A DNA stretch of 30,107 nt. Origin: a bacterium (GTDB lineage Bacteria > Planctomycetota > J058 > JAJDCP01). The position numbers and the translations under genes are program-made. Shown here piece after piece: positions 15,835-23,581 of this stretch (positions are counted from its first letter, which is position 1; the number at the start of each line of letters is the position of its first letter). Location: the NCBI GenBank assembly GCA_030428695.1, contig JAUIEM010000070.1:1-30107 (forward strand). Direction: 5' to 3'. The notes below the pieces were generated by a model. The model was not told the DNA's origin. It saw only the letters and a list, made by a program, of their open reading frames with translations, and ran no database searches.

Positions 15835-17957
15835 GCGGGCCGAAGGTGTTGCTGGTCCATCCGCCGGTCGCCTCGATCATGCAGGGCTACCTGAGCACGC
15901 CGCTGCTGCTCGGCTGGCTGCGGGCCCAGGGCGTCGACGCGGAGCAGTGGGACCTCAACGTCGCGGTCGCGCGCGCGCTGCTCTCCCGCCCCTTCCTCGA
16001 GCGCGGCCGCGCGCGGCTCCGGGAGCAGCTCGCCGCCCTCGAGGCGCGGCCGGCGCTGCGCGCTTCCGAGGCCGGCGCCTACGCCTTCTACCAGGAGGTC
16101 GAGCCCTGGGCCGAGCACCTGGTCGACGCGATCGACGAGGTCGTCGCGCGGGCGACGGCGCGGGTTCCCGATCCCGCCGCCCGGCTCGCCCTCGAGAAGG
16201 CCTTCGCCCTCGTCAGCTGCGCCCACCATCCGGAGACCGCCGAGCGGCTCGACTACGGCGACCCCGCCGCGCCGACCTACCGCTCGCGCTACGCGGCGTT
16301 CTGCTCGGCCGACCTGCTCGCCGCCGCTCGCGACGAGCGCAGCGTGCTGGACGACGCCTACCGCGCCCTGCTGCCGGGGCGTCTCGCGCAGGACACGCCC
16401 GCTGTCGTCGGCATCTCGGTCACCTTCACCGACCAGCTCCTGCCCGCCTGCAAGCTCGCCTGCGCGATCAAGCGCCTGCGGCCGGAGTGCTTCGTGGTCC
16501 TCGGCGGCGCGACGGTCGACAGTCACCTGCGCGGGATCTCCCAGCCCGAGCTGTTCGGGATCTTCGACATGCTGATCCTCGGCGAGGGCGAGGTTCCGCT
16601 GCTGCGCCTGGTCGAGACGCTCGCTTCCCCTGCTCCCGACCTCTGCACCGTGCCGAACGCGCTGTACCTCGAGGCCGGCGCGATCGCCCGCAGCCCCCGC
16701 TCGAGCTGCAAGCTCCAGGGGCCGCAGACCGCCCCGGACTACGACGGGCTGATCCTCGACGACTACTTCCTGCACCGCGACCAGGTGTGGCTGCCCTACC
16801 GGCTCTCCCAGGGTTGCTACTGGGAGCGCTGCACCTTCTGCGAGTACTCCGACGACCCGGAGCACCGCTACCTCGAGAACAGCCTCGAGGCGATCGTCCG
16901 CGACCTCGCGATGATCGTCGCCCGCCACGGCATCCGGCGCGTGCACTTCGTCGATGCCGCGCTCGCCCCGAAGCTGCTCGAGGTGCTGTGCCTGCGCCTG
17001 ATCCAGGCCGGGCTGGCGCTCGAGTGGCACGGCAACGTGCGGCTCGAGCGGGCGCTGACCGCCCCGCTCTGCCGGCTGATGCGGCGGGCGGGCTGCGTGC
17101 AGATCGAGGCCGGGGTCGAGACCGGCAACGACCGGCTGCTCAAGCTGATCAAGAAGGGGGCGACCCTGCGCCAGATCGAGCTCTGCCTCGACAACCTCGC
17201 CCGCGCGGGGATCCGCGTCCACACCTACATCATCATCGGGCTGCCGACCGAGACCGCCGAGGAAGCCGACAGCACCTTCGCCTGGGTGCGGGAGCACCGC
17301 GCCGACGGGCGCGTGGTGTCGGTCGCCTGGCACCAGTTCTTCGTCACCCCCGGCTCGCACATCGCCAACCACCCGCAGGCCTACGGGATCACCGCCGTAC
17401 GGATCCCGGCCCGGCTGGACCTGCAGGTCGAGTCCTGGGACTTCGACGCCCCCGGCATGACCCGCGCCGAAGCCCGCGAGCGGGTGCACCGCTTCATGCG
17501 CGGCGGCGCTGTCGAGGGGGAACCGGCCGCGCGGGACGTCGCGCCCGACGAGGATGCCGTCCTCGCCCAGCAGCTGTACCTCCCGCCCGAGATCGCCCTC
17601 GGCCGCAGCGCCTTCGACCTCGAGCAGGTCGCCGGCCTGTGCGGCCAGGCCGGCAGCTTCGAGGGCGAGGAGGACTACGACGCCTGGACCGCCGCCCTCG
17701 ACGCCCGGCTCTCCCCGCTGCCCGCGGCGACCGGCTTCCGCCTGACCAACCTCGAGAGCGGCGCGAGCCAGCGGGTCAGCGCCTTCGCCTGGAACGCCCT
17801 CGGCCGCATGCAGGGCGCACGGACCCTGCGCGAGGTCGCCCTGGACCTCGCCCTCGAGACCGGCCAGAGCCCGCGCGCCGTCGAGGCATCCCTGGTCGGG
17901 CTGGCGACCGCGCTCGGCGATGGCCTCGGGGCTTTGCTGATCGGGACCAGGCCTTGA
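15831..17957 (+). CDS. B12-binding-type radical SAM protein
   Basis: A 708-aa radical SAM enzyme of the class with an N-terminal cobalamin-binding-like domain. The N-terminus 'KVLLVHPPVASIMQGYLSTP' and residues ~185-265 ('VVGISVTFTDQLLPACKLA', 'CFVVLGGATVDSHLRGI', 'DMLILGEGEVPLL') form the Rossmann-like part. The iron-sulfur motif is C329-x4-C334-x2-C337 in 'GCYWERCTFCEY', with one more residue than the classical CX3CX2C. Later radical SAM strands include 'VHFVDAALAPKLLEVL', 'MRRAGCVQIEAGVETGNDRL' and 'VHTYIIIGLPTETAEEADS'. The C-terminal ~200 residues are unassigned. The reaction cannot be read from sequence; no RiPP precursor or lipid pathway gene is adjacent. ATG 15831 overlaps the previous stop and has GGAGGG upstream. 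Confidence 0.88.
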   Translation: MSGPKVLLVHPPVASIMQGYLSTPLLLGWLRAQGVDAEQWDLNVAVARALLSRPFLERGRARLREQLAALEARPALRASEAGAYAFYQEVEPWAEHLVDAIDEVVARATARVPDPAARLALEKAFALVSCAHHPETAERLDYGDPAAPTYRSRYAAFCSADLLAAARDERSVLDDAYRALLPGRLAQDTPAVVGISVTFTDQLLPACKLACAIKRLRPECFVVLGGATVDSHLRGISQPELFGIFDMLILGEGEVPLLRLVETLASPAPDLCTVPNALYLEAGAIARSPRSSCKLQGPQTAPDYDGLILDDYFLHRDQVWLPYRLSQGCYWERCTFCEYSDDPEHRYLENSLEAIVRDLAMIVARHGIRRVHFVDAALAPKLLEVLCLRLIQAGLALEWHGNVRLERALTAPLCRLMRRAGCVQIEAGVETGNDRLLKLIKKGATLRQIELCLDNLARAGIRVHTYIIIGLPTETAEEADSTFAWVREHRADGRVVSVAWHQFFVTPGSHIANHPQAYGITAVRIPARLDLQVESWDFDAPGMTRAEARERVHRFMRGGAVEGEPAARDVAPDEDAVLAQQLYLPPEIALGRSAFDLEQVAGLCGQAGSFEGEEDYDAWTAALDARLSPLPAATGFRLTNLESGASQRVSAFAWNALGRMQGARTLREVALDLALETGQSPRAVEASLVGLATALGDGLGALLIGTRP

Positions 17958-18031
17958 TCGTTCAGCGCGATCTTCGGCACGCTGCTTGCTAGGTTTCTTC
18001 CAGACGCATCATGCTCTCGGAGGAATCAGCC

Positions 18032-18301
18032 ATGGGACTCACCATCATCAGCATCACCGCCGCCGTCGGCCTCGCCCTGCTCTGTGTCCACCTGTTCCTC
18101 GAGCTCCGCAGCCTGCGCGCCCAGCTCGACGCCCCCGCCGACGTCGTGACCCTGCGCCGGAAGGTCCACGCCTACCGCCATGACAACCGCGCCCTGCGGG
18201 CGGACAGCAACCGCCACAAGGTCGCGGCCCGCGCCGCCCGGCTCGCGTTCGAGCACGTCAGCGACCGCCTCGACAAGGAGCGCACGGTCGGCGCCTGCTA
18301 G
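18032..18301 (+). CDS. Small membrane-anchored coiled-coil protein
   Basis: An 89-aa protein with one N-terminal membrane helix (residues ~3-22, 'LTIISITAAVGLALLCVHLF') followed by a charged helix likely to form a coiled coil: 'ELRSLRAQLDAPADVV', then 'ALRADSNRHKVAARAARLAF' and 'VSDRLDKERTV'. ATG 18032 is chosen over ATG 18011 because CGGAGGA lies seven to nine bases upstream. The family is unknown. It follows the radical SAM gene by 74 bases and ends just before a strong terminator, so it may be the last gene of that transcript. Confidence 0.7.
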   Translation: MGLTIISITAAVGLALLCVHLFLELRSLRAQLDAPADVVTLRRKVHAYRHDNRALRADSNRHKVAARAARLAFEHVSDRLDKERTVGAC

Positions 18302-18326
18302 GCAGGGCAGACGATCGGGATGCGCG

Positions 18327-18350
18327 GAGGGCGGGGTGATCCCCGCCCTC
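18327..18350 (+). terminator. Strong GC-rich terminator hairpin
   Basis: A perfect 10-bp stem (GAGGGCGGGG with its complement) around the loop TGAT, followed by TTGCTGTG. It lies 26 bases after the small membrane-protein gene. The T-run is poor, but the stem is very stable and well placed in a convergent gap. Confidence 0.6.
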
Positions 18351-18440
18351 TTGCTGTGCGACGATCTCGGCTTGCGAGACGGTTTCGGCCCGACCTCAGC
18401 GCAAGCCTGGCCCGCGAGGGGAGGCCCCTTCGCGAAGTAC

Positions 18441-18526
18441 GACGGGAGGGGGTAAACCCCTCCCCTACATGCATGTCCCACGACTGCTCGAAGTTCTTGT
18501 AGGGGCGGGGATTACCCCCGCCCGTC
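18441..18526. repeat. REPIN-like inverted pair of 29-nt hairpin repeats
   Basis: Bases 18441-18469 and 18498-18526 are inverted copies of one 29-nt unit (26 of 29 identical), separated by 28 bases. Each copy is itself a hairpin with a 4-base loop. Two of the three differences are at paired stem positions (A-T in one copy, C-G in the other), so the stem is preserved. This is the layout of REP/REPIN elements, which are often scattered in intergenic DNA. A third imperfect hairpin (18412-18433) lies just upstream. The rest of the 360-bp convergent gap (to 18661) shows no gene. Confidence 0.65.
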
Positions 18527-18661
18527 GAGCCGGGGCACAACTTTCGCTGAGATCAGTAACGACATACCTCTGCGGGGGAACACGGAGCTCCTCGCAGACC
18601 ATCGCTTCCGCCCAACAACTGGGCAAACGCAACCCGCGCGCCCACTTCCTTGGCGGCAGCC

Positions 18662-19501
18662 CTACACCTCTTCGAGCTCGCGCGCCTGCCGCTTGAGCCA
18701 CAGGAGGTGGCGCTTGCGCGCGACGTCGAGGGCGAGCTCGAGGTCGGTGTTGCGGCAGGCGGGACAGAGCAGGAAGCCGGACACTTCGGTCAGGCTCTCC
18801 GCGGGCGTCGGCAGCTGGCAGGCCGCGCAGACCGCGAGGCCAGCAGCGGCGGGAGCGGGCGCAGGCGGAGCCGGACGCGCCGCCCGCACCGCGACCTGCG
18901 GCTCCGCCTCGACGACGCCGGCGTCGGCCAGGGCGCGGTCGATGGCGGCGAGGCGGCGGGTGATCGAGGACTCGATGTTGTCGTCGAAGGTCTCGACCGC
19001 CTCGGTCGCTTCCTTGAGGGCGGAGTAGCAGTCCGGGCAGTAGGGGTTCTCGAAGATGCGCTTGGCGCCTCCCTCGGGGACGCGCTTGTTGCAGCCCGCG
19101 CAGCGCAGCTTACGCAGCCCGGGATGCACCACCGGCACGCCGTCGTCCTCGGGCGCCGCGGCCTCCTCTCCCTCTTCGTCCTTCGCCTGCCAACGCTCCT
19201 GCGCCATCCCGCCGTAGCAGTCCTCGCAGATCCGCATCCCGCCGAGCGACTTGAAGCCCTGCGCCGCCAGCCGCTTGCCGCAGGTGCTGCAGGTCGGGGC
19301 GGTGTCGACGGCCATGTTGATGCCGAGCCGCACCTTCGGCATCGCGGGCGCCTCCGCCTCCTCCGACGCTTCCTCCGCCGCCGGCTTCTTGTCCGCGCCG
19401 GACATCACCGCGTCGAAACAGGGCACGCAGAAGCGCCAGGTGCCGACCGGGCGGCTCTCGTCCTCACTGACCTCGGCCTCACAACGCTTGCAGGTCACCA
19501 T
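18662..19501 (-). CDS. Protein with four zinc-ribbon/LIM-like modules
   Basis: A 279-aa cytoplasmic protein with four metal-binding modules, each C-x2-C-x17-C-x2-C: Cys4/7/25/28, Cys71/74/92/95, Cys134/137/155/158 and Cys225/228/246/249. The identical 17-residue spacing in all four points to one duplicated fold, a LIM-like or zinc-ribbon module. Between modules run acidic or Ala/Pro-rich linkers ('AAEEASEEAEAPA', 'PAPPAPAPAAAG') and one helical segment ('SSITRRLAAIDRALADAG'). The C-terminal 'RKRHLLWLKRQARELEEV' is a basic helix. No catalytic motif; likely an adaptor or scaffold. ATG 19501 follows a purine-rich GGAGGGAGCGGAGA. It is the last gene of a minus-strand run beginning with the spike-like gene. 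Confidence 0.82.
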   Translation of the reverse strand: MVTCKRCEAEVSEDESRPVGTWRFCVPCFDAVMSGADKKPAAEEASEEAEAPAMPKVRLGINMAVDTAPTCSTCGKRLAAQGFKSLGGMRICEDCYGGMAQERWQAKDEEGEEAAAPEDDGVPVVHPGLRKLRCAGCNKRVPEGGAKRIFENPYCPDCYSALKEATEAVETFDDNIESSITRRLAAIDRALADAGVVEAEPQVAVRAARPAPPAPAPAAAGLAVCAACQLPTPAESLTEVSGFLLCPACRNTDLELALDVARKRHLLWLKRQARELEEV

Positions 19502-19540
19502 TCTCCGCTCCCTCCGTCGCAGGGCTCCCCCCTGCCCGCT

Positions 19541-19759
19541 TCATAAGGTCTCGAGCTCGCCCTCGATCGCGTCGACCCGCGCGAGCAGCTCGGCCGAGGT
19601 GGTCTCGATCTCGGCCTGCAGGGGGGTCAGGCTCTGGCTGACCGAGGCGAGCATCGCCTCGAGCTCGGCGTCGATGCCGTCGATGTCGGCGATCAGCCCC
19701 TCGAAGGTCGCGTCGACCTCGCCGAGCAGCTCCTCGAGCTTCGCGGACAGCTCACCCAT
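19541..19759 (-). CDS. Small acidic coiled-coil protein
   Basis: A 72-aa acidic protein predicted to be almost wholly helical with heptad leucines: 'MGELSAKLEELLGEVD', 'DIDGIDAELEAMLASVSQ' and 'ELLARVDAIEGELETL'. ATG 19759 starts one base after the stop of the spike-like gene, so translation is coupled. Its pattern resembles the helical C-terminus of that protein, and the two may pair or have arisen by duplication. Function unknown; a chaperone or adaptor for the spike is a reasonable guess. The zinc-module gene follows 39 bases later. Confidence 0.7.
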   Translation of the reverse strand: MGELSAKLEELLGEVDATFEGLIADIDGIDAELEAMLASVSQSLTPLQAEIETTSAELLARVDAIEGELETL

Positions 19760-19760
19760 C

Positions 19761-21671
19761 TCACAGCCCCCGCAGCGCTTCGAGGTCGGACTTCGCCGAG
19801 CCGACCGCGCCACTCAGCTGGCCGCTCGCCCCGTCGAGGGCGCCGAGCGCGCCGTCGAGCACGGCCTCGACCTCGCCGGCCTTGGCCTTGATGTCCTCTT
19901 CCATCCCGTCGAGGGCGTCGCTGGTCTCGTTGACCGCGTCCTCGAGCTGGGTCGTCACCGCCGCCGCGCCGGTCTCGTACTCGGTGGTCAGGTTCGAGAC
20001 CGCCGCCCCGCCTTCCATCTTCAGCTCGGCCTGGGAGGCGAGCTTCTTCGGCGTGACGTCGTACTTCTCCTCGACCTTCTCGAGGGAGGCGTCCTCCTCG
20101 GTGCTCAGCAGCATCGCGCCTTCGCTGAGCAGCACCGTCTCGGTGTCCTGTCCGAACACCCGGCGCAGCTTCCAGGACGGCTTGTCCGATGCGTACTGGT
20201 GGATCATCGTCGTGAAGTTGGTGTCGCTCATCCCCATCAGGATGTGGTGACCCTGGCCGTCCGTCGGCAGCTGCACCTCGGGACCCCACTCGAGGAAACG
20301 CTCGATGCGTGCGCTGAGGAAGTCGACCGCGAGCAGCACCCGCTGGTCCTTCCACAGGGGGAAGTGGAAATGCGACGGCAGGTGCCCCGGCTCGAAGGGC
20401 ACGACGACCTTCTTGTTCCACAGCGGAACGGAGACCGTGTACTTGATCAGCGAGGTGTTCGGGTCCGGATAGGTCTGCCAGGTGTGCTCTTCGTCCTCGC
20501 CGAGCTCGCTGACGATCTTCCCTTCGACGTAGAACGGCCAGCGCGGCGTGCGGAAGGCCGGCAGGTGCTGGCGCTCGTCGTCGACGTGCTCGAGGCCGAC
20601 CCCGAGCTCGACCTGGTACACCCCGGTCGCCTCCGGCCGGTCACCCAGCTCGTCGGCCTTGGCGCTGAAGTCGACGCTGTGGACCCGCCAGGAGCTGCCG
20701 TAGAGGTAGTCGAACTTGCTCCAGCCCCCGCTCTCGAAGCGCATCAGGCAGCCGGGCAGGTAGCTCGCGTCGGGATAGCTGCCGTAGACCAGCCGCACGC
20801 CGGGCTCCGCGAGCTTGAGGCGGGCCTTCTCGAGGGTGGTGCGGGCGGCGCTCGAGACCAGGACCTCCGAGCGGATCAGGCGGTCGTCGCGCAGGGGCTC
20901 GACGGCCTGCGTCGACGGAACCTCGACGTTCAGCGCCTTGGCGCTGGCGAAGGCGTTGAGCACATGGGGCTTGTAGCGGGGCGGCGCCGGCAGCTCGACC
21001 TCGAAGCCGGAGACGTGGGCCTTCTTCTCCAGCCCGAACAGGGTCGGCGTGACCTTGCCGTCGACCAGGCCGAAGCTCGCCTCGAGGTAGTCGTAGACCA
21101 GCGTCAGCTGCCAGTGCTCCGCCAGCCAGCAGACGAAGTCGTAGAAGCTCGCCGCGCCGAGGTTGAGCGAGACCACGTTCGACTTCGCGAGCAGGCGCTT
21201 GGCGGTCAGCACCAGGTCGAGACCGCGCACCTTCTGCTCGGCGATCGCGCCGGCGACGGTCTCGTCGACGTAGAGCCGCACCGGGAAGTGCTGCGACCAC
21301 AGCACCTGCGGGCGGTCGGCGAAGGCGACCGTGTAGTCGCGGCAGCTCAGCAGGCCCGAGGTGCCGTCGAGCATCAGCTCGCGCAGGCTGTGCTCGCGCA
21401 CCAGCCCCTTGAGGGCGAGGGGCTCGGGGGCGGGCGTCGGCAGGTTGAAGAAGCCCTGGACCGACAGGTCGACCTCCATCAGGTCGGCCGAGGCGAAGCG
21501 TGACGGCAGGGTGTCGCTGGACTCGTCGCCGTACACGCGGAAGGTCAGCTCGCCGCTGAAGCCCCAGGGCCGCAGCTCGAGTCGCAGCGCCTTGATGTTG
21601 CCGCCGGGGATGTCGAAGACGTCGCTGTCTATCGTCAGGCGCAGGCTGAGATCGAGGGTTTCCTGGAACAT
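19761..21671 (-). CDS. VgrG/gpD-like spike or baseplate-hub protein
   Basis: A 636-aa protein that I assign, with moderate confidence, to the VgrG/phage gpD hub family of contractile injection systems. The first ~400 residues alternate β-strands in the style of the hub domains: 'LRLELRPWGFSGELTFRVYG', 'ALKGLVREHSLRELML', 'CRDYTVAFADRPQVLWSQHF', 'VCWLAEHWQLTLVYDY'. A gp5-OB-like part may be 'VVVPFEPGHLPSHFHFPLWK'. Then 'GHHILMGMSDTNFTTMIHQY' and 'DTETVLLSEGAMLLSTEED' resemble the start of the spike. Unlike typical VgrG, it ends in ~130 residues of helix/coiled coil ('AEVEAVLDGAL'-like repeats from ~510) rather than a long β-needle. No sheath, tube, TssK or ClpV gene is in the window. First gene of a three-gene minus-strand operon; ribosome site weak. 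Confidence 0.55.
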   Translation of the reverse strand: MFQETLDLSLRLTIDSDVFDIPGGNIKALRLELRPWGFSGELTFRVYGDESSDTLPSRFASADLMEVDLSVQGFFNLPTPAPEPLALKGLVREHSLRELMLDGTSGLLSCRDYTVAFADRPQVLWSQHFPVRLYVDETVAGAIAEQKVRGLDLVLTAKRLLAKSNVVSLNLGAASFYDFVCWLAEHWQLTLVYDYLEASFGLVDGKVTPTLFGLEKKAHVSGFEVELPAPPRYKPHVLNAFASAKALNVEVPSTQAVEPLRDDRLIRSEVLVSSAARTTLEKARLKLAEPGVRLVYGSYPDASYLPGCLMRFESGGWSKFDYLYGSSWRVHSVDFSAKADELGDRPEATGVYQVELGVGLEHVDDERQHLPAFRTPRWPFYVEGKIVSELGEDEEHTWQTYPDPNTSLIKYTVSVPLWNKKVVVPFEPGHLPSHFHFPLWKDQRVLLAVDFLSARIERFLEWGPEVQLPTDGQGHHILMGMSDTNFTTMIHQYASDKPSWKLRRVFGQDTETVLLSEGAMLLSTEEDASLEKVEEKYDVTPKKLASQAELKMEGGAAVSNLTTEYETGAAAVTTQLEDAVNETSDALDGMEEDIKAKAGEVEAVLDGALGALDGASGQLSGAVGSAKSDLEALRGL

Positions 21672-21925
21672 GGCCGCCCGGATCGCTCCGCGGGTCGGAG
21701 GGTTGTGTGCCGAGACAGATATTGTGACGCCCCGCCGAACGGAAGTCCAACCGAAAACGGCCTGGGGCGCGCCTGGAAGGCCAAAAAGGGCTTGAGGAAC
21801 GGCGCCCTTTCTGGTAGCAAACGGGGCCCAGAGGAATGAAACCCGCGTCCGGCGGCGTCCCTCCTCCCGAGGCCGCCCCTTCCGGGCGCGCCCCAGACCC
21901 TTCCCGCGATCGGAGAGCTCGGTCC

Positions 21926-22849
21926 ATGATCGAAGTCCAAGACCTGCGCAAGAGTTACGGCGAGATCGAGGCCTTGCGAGGGATCTCCTTCAAGGTCCAG
22001 AAATCCGAGGTCGTCGGTTTCCTCGGACCCAACGGCGCCGGCAAGACCACGACGATGCGCATCCTGACCGGATACATCCACCAGACCTCGGGCAGCGCGA
22101 GCGTCGCTGGCCACTGCGTGCGCGACGACACCCTCGCCGCCCAGCGGCGCGTCGGCTACCTGCCCGAGAGCGCGCCTCTGTACGACGACATGCTCGTCTT
22201 CGAATACCTCGACTTTGTGTGCGACCTGCGCGGCCTGCCCCAGGGCGACCGCGCGGCCCGCATCGGCAAGGTGCTCGACAGCTGCGCGATCCGCGACGTC
22301 GCCCAGCGCCGCATCGGCCACCTGTCGAAGGGCTACCGGCAGCGTGTCGGCCTCGCCCAGGCCTTCGTGCACGACCCGGAGATCATCATCCTCGACGAGC
22401 CGACCTCCGGCCTCGATCCGAACCAGATCGCGGACATCTGCGGCATGATCCGGGACCTCGGCAAGGAGAAGACGGTGATCTTCTCCTCGCACATCCTGTC
22501 CGAGGTCGAGTCGACCTGCTCGCGCGTGCTGATCCTGCACAAGGGCGAGCTGGTCGCCGACAAGAAGCTCGGCAAGGCGAGCGGGAAGTCGCTGGTCGCC
22601 TGCATCGGCGGCAAGAAGAAGAGCGTGATGAAGGCCCTCGACGAGCTCGCCGACGGCAAGTCGTCGGTCGAGGCCCTCGGCTCGCAGCGCTACCGGCTCT
22701 CGGCCAAGAACGTCGAGAAGCTGCCCGCCAAGGTCTTCGCGCTGGCCAAGGACAAGGGCTGGAGCCTGACCGAGCTGGCGATCGAGACGCCGAGCCTGGC
22801 CGAGACCTTCGACCGGCTGACCCGCGACAACGGAGGCAACGAAGGATGA
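21926..22849 (+). CDS. Gld-type ABC exporter ATP-binding protein
   Basis: Cytoplasmic ATPase of an ABC-2 exporter resembling GldA. Walker A is 'GPNGAGKTT' (residues 34-42), followed by 'RRVGYLPESAPLYDDMLV', the variant signature 'HLSKGYRQRVGLAQAF' (LSKGY in place of LSGGQ is common in this subfamily), Walker B 'IIILDEPTSGLDPNQ' and the switch His in 'IFSSHILSEVE'. The 307-aa length and C-terminal regulatory domain fit. ATG 21926 is preferred over ATG 21836 because the fold begins there ('MIEVQDLRKSYG') and GGAGAG lies upstream; the earlier start would add a Pro/Arg-rich leader. Its stop overlaps the permease start (ATGA). The transported material is unknown. Confidence 0.93.
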   Translation: MIEVQDLRKSYGEIEALRGISFKVQKSEVVGFLGPNGAGKTTTMRILTGYIHQTSGSASVAGHCVRDDTLAAQRRVGYLPESAPLYDDMLVFEYLDFVCDLRGLPQGDRAARIGKVLDSCAIRDVAQRRIGHLSKGYRQRVGLAQAFVHDPEIIILDEPTSGLDPNQIADICGMIRDLGKEKTVIFSSHILSEVESTCSRVLILHKGELVADKKLGKASGKSLVACIGGKKKSVMKALDELADGKSSVEALGSQRYRLSAKNVEKLPAKVFALAKDKGWSLTELAIETPSLAETFDRLTRDNGGNEG

Positions 22850-23571
22850 ACCACGTGCTGGCGATCACCAAGCGCGAGCTGCGCAGCGCGTTCAGCTCCC
22901 TGCTCGCCTACATCTTCCTGACCATCTTTCTGCTCGCGGTCGTCATCGACTTCTTCCCGTCGCTGTGGGCCGGGGGCATCGCCTCCTGCGGGCCGCTGTT
23001 CGCGCGGCTGCCGCTGCTGCTCTTGATCCTGGTCCCGCCGCTGACGATGCGGCTGTGGGCGGAAGAGCGCCGCCAGAAGACCCTCGAGCTCCTGTTGAGC
23101 TACCCGATCCGCCCGTCGCAGGCGGTGCTCGGGAAGTTCCTCGCCAGCTGGGTGCTCGTGCTGATCGCGCTGCTGTTGACGGTCGGGATCCCCCTGACGG
23201 TCGCCCAGTTCGGCAGCCTCGACCTCGGGCCGGTGATCGGCGGCTACGTCGGCGCGGCGCTGGTCGGCGCGGCCTACCTCGCGATCGGGCTGTTCCTGTC
23301 CAGCCTGTGCAACAGCCAGATCCTCGCCTTCCTGCTGACGCTGATCGCCTGCGCGGCCCTGTGGCTGCTCGGCGAGAAGGTGGTGCTCGACTACGTCGAG
23401 CAGTGGCCGACGGTGCGGGAGTTCTTCGCCGCCCTCGGCATGGGCTCGCGTTTCCGCAGCATCGCCCGGGGCGTGCTCGACCTGCGGGACCTCGTGTACT
23501 ACGCGAGCCTGGTGTGTTTCTTCCTGTTCCTCAACGTGCGCACTCTCGCGCTGCGTAAGTGGCTGAGCTGA
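22846..23571 (+). CDS. Gld-type ABC-2 exporter permease
   Basis: A 241-aa inner-membrane permease of the ABC-2 (GldF-like) class. The N-terminus 'AITKRELRSAFSSLLAYIFL' is the typical lead-in to the first helix. Six hydrophobic segments can be picked out, including 'LPLLLLILVPPLTMRLWAEE' followed by the conserved cytoplasmic loop 'RRQKTLELLLSYPI', then 'GAAYLAIGLFLSSLCNSQIL' and the last helix 'YYASLVCFFLFLNVRTLALR'. ATG 22846 overlaps the ATPase stop by four bases and has GGAGG upstream. It forms the transporter together with that ATPase and the GldG-like protein 10 bases downstream. Confidence 0.92.
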   Translation: MNHVLAITKRELRSAFSSLLAYIFLTIFLLAVVIDFFPSLWAGGIASCGPLFARLPLLLLILVPPLTMRLWAEERRQKTLELLLSYPIRPSQAVLGKFLASWVLVLIALLLTVGIPLTVAQFGSLDLGPVIGGYVGAALVGAAYLAIGLFLSSLCNSQILAFLLTLIACAALWLLGEKVVLDYVEQWPTVREFFAALGMGSRFRSIARGVLDLRDLVYYASLVCFFLFLNVRTLALRKWLS

Positions 23572-23581
23572 GGAGATCGCG

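Noticed and set aside
13483..17489. Two long minus-strand open frames opposite the pseudo-NTPase and radical SAM genes
   Set aside because: Arg/Gly/Ala-rich shadows. The plus-strand frames carry recognisable motifs and coupled starts.
18465..18701. Short frames on both strands in the convergent gap
   Set aside because: They are built from the hairpin repeat and have no ribosome site or protein-like pattern.
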